Assembly (NCBI RefSeq): GCF_008039875.1
Contig: NZ_VRUU01000022.1
Location: 1-55,829, forward strand
Origin: Methylobacterium sp. WL119
Lineage (GTDB): Bacteria > Pseudomonadota > Alphaproteobacteria > Rhizobiales > Beijerinckiaceae
DNA: 55,829 nucleotides
Direction of reading: 5' to 3'
Under the pieces are notes generated by a model that was not told the origin of the DNA, ran no database searches, and saw only the letters and a list, made by a program, of their open reading frames with translations. Shown here piece after piece: positions 52,386-55,829 of the stretch. A program made the position numbers and the translations under genes. Numbering within the stretch: position 1 is the first letter of the stretch; every line of letters starts with the position of its first letter.

Positions 52386-53900
52386 TCACTCGTCCGCGGA
52401 TTCGGCCGACTTGGCCGCGTTGGGCTTGGGCTTCGCGCCGGCCTTCGGCTTGGTCTGCACGGATTTGGCCACCGCGGGCTTGCCGCCCTTCTGCGTCACC
52501 GCCGTCGCCGGCTTGGCGTGGGTCGGCGGCTTGTGCTTGGCCTCCGGCATGCCGGACACGTCGACCGAGGTGTAGGCGCTGGCCGCGCGGGGCACGGCGC
52601 CGGCGATCGCGGCCTTCGCCTTGCCCTGGTCCTTCCCCGGGGCCTTTGCCTGGGTCTTGGCTTCCGCGGCCGCGGCGCGCTTCTGCTTGGCCGCCTCGAG
52701 CGCCGCCTCGCGCTTGGCCTTGGCGGCCTCGAGCTTCGCCTCACGCGTGGCGGCGGCGGCGGCCTTCTCGGCCTCGGCCTGCTCGTTGAGCATGATCTGC
52801 CCCTCCGCCGGGTCGCGGCCGATCCAGACCAGGATCGGCTGCAGCGGGGCGCGCGGCGGCAGGGTGCGGTTGCGCGCGGCGGCGCCGTTGAGCGTTGCCA
52901 GGGTCAGCGCGGGCGAGGACAGGCCGGCGGCGCCGAGGAACTGCGCGCCGGCGTTGTCGGCGTTTCCGGCGATGGCGCCGGGGCCCTCGTCGATCGGCAT
53001 CGGCTTCTTGCGGTCGCAGATGTAGGGCCGCATGTCGGGCGGCGCGCCGATGGCGGAGGCGGGCAACGCGTCGAGCGTCTGCGCGGTCCATCCGGCCGAC
53101 TGGCCGAAGCCGTAATCGAACAGGTCGGCGGCCTTGAGGTCGCGCTCGCGCGCGCTCGGGCTGCCCATCACGATGGTGAGGATGCGCCGGCCGTTGCGGT
53201 TGGCGCTGGCGACCACGTTGAAGCCGCCGGCGCAGATGAAGCCGGTCTTCATCCCGTCGACGCCGGCATAGCGCCCGAGCAGGCCGTTGTGGTTGGCCAT
53301 CACCGAGCGGCCGAACTGGATCGCCGAGATCGAGAACAGGTCGTGCGAGTCGGGGAAGTCGCGCAGCAGCGCGCGGCCGAGCACCGCCATGTCGCGGGCC
53401 GAGGTCCATTGCCGGGGGTCGGGCAGGCCGTTCGGGTTGTACCAGCGACTCTCGCGCATGCCGATCCGGCGCGCGGTCTCGTTCATCGTGTCGGCGAAGC
53501 CGTCGATCGTGCCGCCGAGGGTCTCGCCGATCGCCCAGGCCACGTCGTTGGCCGACTTGACCATGATGATCTTCAGCGCGTTGTCGAGGGTGAGCTGCGT
53601 ACCCGGCTTGAAGCCCATCTTCGAGGGCGGCTCGGCGGCGGCGGCGGCCGAGATCGTGATCAACGAGTCGAGCGAGACCTTGCCCTGCCGCACCAGGTCG
53701 AGGGCGACGTAGGTGGTCATCAGCTTGGTGATCGAGGCCGGGTACCAGGGGTCGGTCGCGCCCTGCGCGTAGAGCACCTTGCCGGAATCCACCTCCACCA
53801 CGAGGACGGGTGCGGTCACGGCGTCGGCCGCCTGCGCAGCGAGCAGGCCGGCGAGCGTGGCGAGCCCCAGGGTGAGGCGCCTCAGGAAACGGTTCGACAT
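52386..53900 (-). CDS. dacA: D-alanyl-D-alanine carboxypeptidase (PBP5/6 type) with Ala/Lys-rich tail
   Basis: A 504-residue exported penicillin-binding protein that trims the terminal D-Ala from peptidoglycan stems. The signal peptide is LTLGLATLAGLLAAQAADA (cut near residue 27). Active-site motifs are Ser56-Lys59 (PASITKLMTT), Ser116 (KSANDVAWAIGE) and Lys218 (GMKTGFICAGG). After the catalytic domain (to about residue 365) comes a long low-complexity tail, first coiled-coil-like (AEKAAAAATREAKLEAAKAK), then Lys/Pro/Ala-rich to the end. That tail replaces the usual C-terminal amphipathic membrane anchor. The start ATG is at 53898-53900. Divergent from queE across 252 bp. Confidence 0.93.
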   Translation of the reverse strand: MSNRFLRRLTLGLATLAGLLAAQAADAVTAPVLVVEVDSGKVLYAQGATDPWYPASITKLMTTYVALDLVRQGKVSLDSLITISAAAAAEPPSKMGFKPGTQLTLDNALKIIMVKSANDVAWAIGETLGGTIDGFADTMNETARRIGMRESRWYNPNGLPDPRQWTSARDMAVLGRALLRDFPDSHDLFSISAIQFGRSVMANHNGLLGRYAGVDGMKTGFICAGGFNVVASANRNGRRILTIVMGSPSARERDLKAADLFDYGFGQSAGWTAQTLDALPASAIGAPPDMRPYICDRKKPMPIDEGPGAIAGNADNAGAQFLGAAGLSSPALTLATLNGAAARNRTLPPRAPLQPILVWIGRDPAEGQIMLNEQAEAEKAAAAATREAKLEAAKAKREAALEAAKQKRAAAAEAKTQAKAPGKDQGKAKAAIAGAVPRAASAYTSVDVSGMPEAKHKPPTHAKPATAVTQKGGKPAVAKSVQTKPKAGAKPKPNAAKSAESADE

Positions 53901-54152
53901 CGACCCCGACTCAAAGCAGTGGAACGCCGCGCCGGCACCGGGCCCGATGCCGTCCCTCTCGCGGCCGCGAAGGAGGGCCCTGAGAACGTCGGCCGTTCAA
54001 CGCGGGCACCGTGGCGAGAGCATGGCGGATCTTCGCGCGTCCACCGCCGCGATGTGGCGTTGCGGCACCGGCGCGCCTATGTGCTGTCGCGCGACGATCT
54101 TTTCAGGACAGGACGATGCCCCGGCCGTCATCGGCTCGGGCCCGGCGGGACG

Positions 54153-54785
54153 ATGGCGTACGCGGTCAAGGAACTCTTCCACACGCTCCAGGGCGAGGGC
54201 GCGCAGGCCGGGCGGGCCGCGGTGTTCTGCCGGTTCGCCGGCTGCAATCTCTGGTCCGGCCGCGAGGCGGACCGGGCCGAGGCGGTCTGCCGGTTCTGCG
54301 ACACGGCCTTCGTCGGCACCGACGGCGAGGGCGGCGGAAAGTTCGCGACCGCCGACCACCTCGCGGATGCGATCGCACGGACCTGGGAGGGCGGTCCCCA
54401 CGCGCACTACGTCGTCTTCACCGGCGGAGAGCCGCTGCTGCAGCTCGACCCGGAGCTGATCGCGGCCGTCCACGCCCGCGGCTTCGCGATCGCGGTCGAA
54501 ACCAACGGGACGCTCGCGGCACCGGAAGGGATCGACTGGATCTGCGTCAGCCCCAAGGCCGGTGCGCCGCTGGTGCAGCGACGCGGCGACGAGCTGAAGC
54601 TCGTCTTCCCGCAGGCCGACCTCGCGCCGGAGACGGTCGCCGACCTCGATTTCCACCATCGCTGGCTCCAGCCGATGGACGGGCCGGACCGGATCGCCAA
54701 CACCGGCGCCGCCGTCGCCTATTGCCGCGCGGATGCCCGCTGGCGACTCTCGCTCCAGACGCACAAGATGATCGGGATCCCGTGA
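54153..54785 (+). CDS. queE: 7-carboxy-7-deazaguanine synthase QueE
   Basis: A 210-residue radical-SAM enzyme of queuosine synthesis, converting 6-carboxy-tetrahydropterin to 7-carboxy-7-deazaguanine. The substrate-binding start is VKELFHTLQGEGAQAGRAAV. Cluster cysteines are arranged as C-x14-C-x2-C, from AGCNLWSG to VCRFCD, the long-loop version known from Burkholderia QueE. FTGGEPLLQLD and VETNGTLAAP follow. The ATG at 54153 gives MAYAVKELF. QueC and QueD genes are not adjacent. The 252-bp gap to the divergent dacA holds no other supportable gene. Confidence 0.95.
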   Translation: MAYAVKELFHTLQGEGAQAGRAAVFCRFAGCNLWSGREADRAEAVCRFCDTAFVGTDGEGGGKFATADHLADAIARTWEGGPHAHYVVFTGGEPLLQLDPELIAAVHARGFAIAVETNGTLAAPEGIDWICVSPKAGAPLVQRRGDELKLVFPQADLAPETVADLDFHHRWLQPMDGPDRIANTGAAVAYCRADARWRLSLQTHKMIGIP

Positions 54786-54833
54786 GCGCGCGCCCGCCGA
54801 GCCGATCCGTCGGCGGCCCGATTTCACCGGGCG

Positions 54834-54851
54834 GTTAACCCCATGGTCAAC
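54834..54851. promoter_or_regulatory. Dyad upstream of the rhamnose genes
   Basis: GTTAACC (54834-54840) and GGTCAAC (54845-54851) are near-perfect inverted repeats around CCAT, followed by the AT-rich AGTTGTAATTTCAG. This is the only AT-rich patch in the 258-bp gap between queE and rfbC. It may be part of a promoter or operator for the rfb genes. Speculative. Confidence 0.3.
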
Positions 54852-55043
54852 TTCTAGTTGTAATTTCAGGCGCGTGCTGGGATCGTTGCTGTCATGGCCC
54901 GGATCCGTCGGTTCCCACGGATTGCCGAGCCTTGACAGCCCCGGGGAATGTTCGGAAGCCCCGTCGCGATGGGCGGGACAGGCGCCGAGGCTCGGTCCGG
55001 GGCGGTGTCCGGCGCGAGCGCGGCGCATTCGGGGGAGCGTGCG

Positions 55044-55595
55044 ATGGACGTGATCGAGACCCGGGTTCCGGGGGTGATGCGGGTTGTCCCGAAGCGGTTC
55101 GGGGACGCGCGCGGGTGGTTCTCGGAGACGTTCCGCGTCGACGCGCTGGCGCGGGCGGGGATCGCCTGCGCCTTCGTGCAGGACAACCAGTCGTTCTCGG
55201 CGCCGAAGGGGACGATCCGCGGGCTGCACTTCCAGGTCGCGCCACAGGCCCAGGCCAAGCTCGTGCGGGTGCTGGCCGGGGCGATCCTCGACGTGGCGGT
55301 CGACCTGCGCCGTGATTCCGCCACCTACGGCCGGCATGTGGCGGTGACGCTCGATGCCGAGGGCGGCGAGCAATTGTTCATCCCGCACGGCTTCGCCCAC
55401 GGCTTCTGCACCCTGACGCCGGACACGATGGTGGCCTACAAGGTCGACACCTACTACAGCCCGGCCCACGACCGCGCCCTGGTCTGGAACGACCCGGACG
55501 TCGGCATCGACTGGCCGGTCCTGGCCGCGGAGGCGATCCTGTCCGACAAGGACCGGGCGGCGCCGCGCCTGTCGGACCTCGGACCGGTGTTCTGA
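55044..55595 (+). CDS. rfbC: dTDP-4-dehydrorhamnose 3,5-epimerase
   Basis: A 183-residue cupin-type epimerase in dTDP-L-rhamnose synthesis. The start FGDARGWFSETFRVDAL, the catalytic histidine in TIRGLHFQVAP, LDVAVDLRRDSATYGRH, QLFIPHGFAHGFCTL and YKVDTYYSPAHDRALVWND are all standard. The ATG at 55044 was chosen because MDVIETRVPGVMRV matches the family N-terminus; GGGGGAG lies upstream, and the in-frame start at 54948 adds Ala/Gly-rich filler. It is followed after 47 nt by rfbB. The product feeds cell-surface polysaccharide. Confidence 0.96.
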   Translation: MDVIETRVPGVMRVVPKRFGDARGWFSETFRVDALARAGIACAFVQDNQSFSAPKGTIRGLHFQVAPQAQAKLVRVLAGAILDVAVDLRRDSATYGRHVAVTLDAEGGEQLFIPHGFAHGFCTLTPDTMVAYKVDTYYSPAHDRALVWNDPDVGIDWPVLAAEAILSDKDRAAPRLSDLGPVF

Positions 55596-55642
55596 AGCCC
55601 CGGCGCGCGAGCGCCATCGACGACGTGAAGGAAAGGCCCGAC

Positions 55643-55829
55643 ATGCGCATCCTGGTGACCGGCGGCTGCGGCTTCATCGGCTCCGCCCTCGTGCTCCACC
55701 TGGTGCGCGACCTCGGCCACGACGTGCTGACGCTGGACGCGCTGACCTACGCGGCCAACCCGGTGTCGCTGGCGCCCCTCGCCGAGGATCCCCGCCACCG
55801 CCTGGTCGAGGCCGACATCTGCGACGCCG
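55643..55829 (+). CDS. rfbB: dTDP-glucose 4,6-dehydratase, N-terminal part (cut by window edge)
   Basis: The first 62 residues are visible: MRILVTGGCGFIGSALVLHL with the NAD-binding GGxGFIG motif, then LTLDALTYAANPVSL and HRLVEADICDA. This matches the start of RfbB/RmlB, which makes dTDP-4-keto-6-deoxyglucose, the substrate of RfbC. AAGG lies upstream of the ATG. It is co-oriented with rfbC and presumably in the same operon; rfbA and rfbD are expected beyond the window. Confidence 0.93.
   Translation, partial: MRILVTGGCGFIGSALVLHLVRDLGHDVLTLDALTYAANPVSLAPLAEDPRHRLVEADICDA

Overview
The window is GC-rich, gene-dense chromosomal DNA from an alphaproteobacterium. The best guess is a methylobacterium-like member of the Rhizobiales (Hyphomicrobiales). 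This rests on the ChvI-ChvG-HprK-EIIA-HPr gene order, an ExoR-type Sel1 protein, hom next to glpX, and the GC-rich palindromes between genes. The genus is an inference. I see no rRNA, tRNA, CRISPR array, insertion sequence or prophage. Almost everything reads as core or metabolic chromosome, with one small compositionally odd two-gene cassette at about 32.2-33.0 kb.

Layout, left to right. At 1-5.3 kb lie the tail of a TadG-like gene, an L-threonine aldolase, a divergent 985-aa FAD/Fe-S 2-hydroxyacid dehydrogenase and a GntR/FCD regulator; a 21-bp palindrome sits between the two divergent enzymes. At 5.3-10.4 kb are a methyltransferase, a second GntR/FCD regulator and a divergent TRAP transporter (dctPQM), with three 21-bp-spaced operator-like sites between the last two. 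At 10.4-16.4 kb are a palindrome cluster, an MFS/CaiB/crotonase operon, an NNP-type (NarK-like) transporter and a small secreted protein. At 16.8-31.8 kb are housekeeping and envelope genes: L,D-transpeptidase, glpX, hom, a ceramidase-like membrane protein, xth, a DUF2252 protein, a HerA-like ATPase, an OlsB-like acyltransferase, a zinc alcohol dehydrogenase, a GST, an ExoR homologue and ilvD.

At 32.2-33.0 kb is the odd pair: a very small WWH-motif protein and a HEAT-repeat protein. From 33.0 to 44.5 kb a long minus-strand run carries lepA, an isochorismatase-fold hydrolase, poxB, an MDR oxidoreductase, lutABC, a transglutaminase and eutBC. At 44.8-50.3 kb are a small acidic protein, a HugZ-like protein and the chvI-chvG-hprK-ptsM-HPr regulatory cluster. 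The right end holds a CelD-like protein, a CobW GTPase, a D,D-carboxypeptidase, queE, and the start of a dTDP-rhamnose locus (rfbC, rfbB cut by the window edge).

How they work together: several units deal with small carboxylates (hydroxyacid dehydrogenase, TRAP uptake, LutABC lactate oxidation, PoxB pyruvate oxidation, CaiB CoA transfer, ethanolamine ammonia-lyase). Two complete regulatory circuits can be proposed from sequence: ExoR-ChvG-ChvI for envelope or acid sensing, and HprK acting on the serine of HPr. Two GntR/FCD proteins each sit beside a plausible operator.
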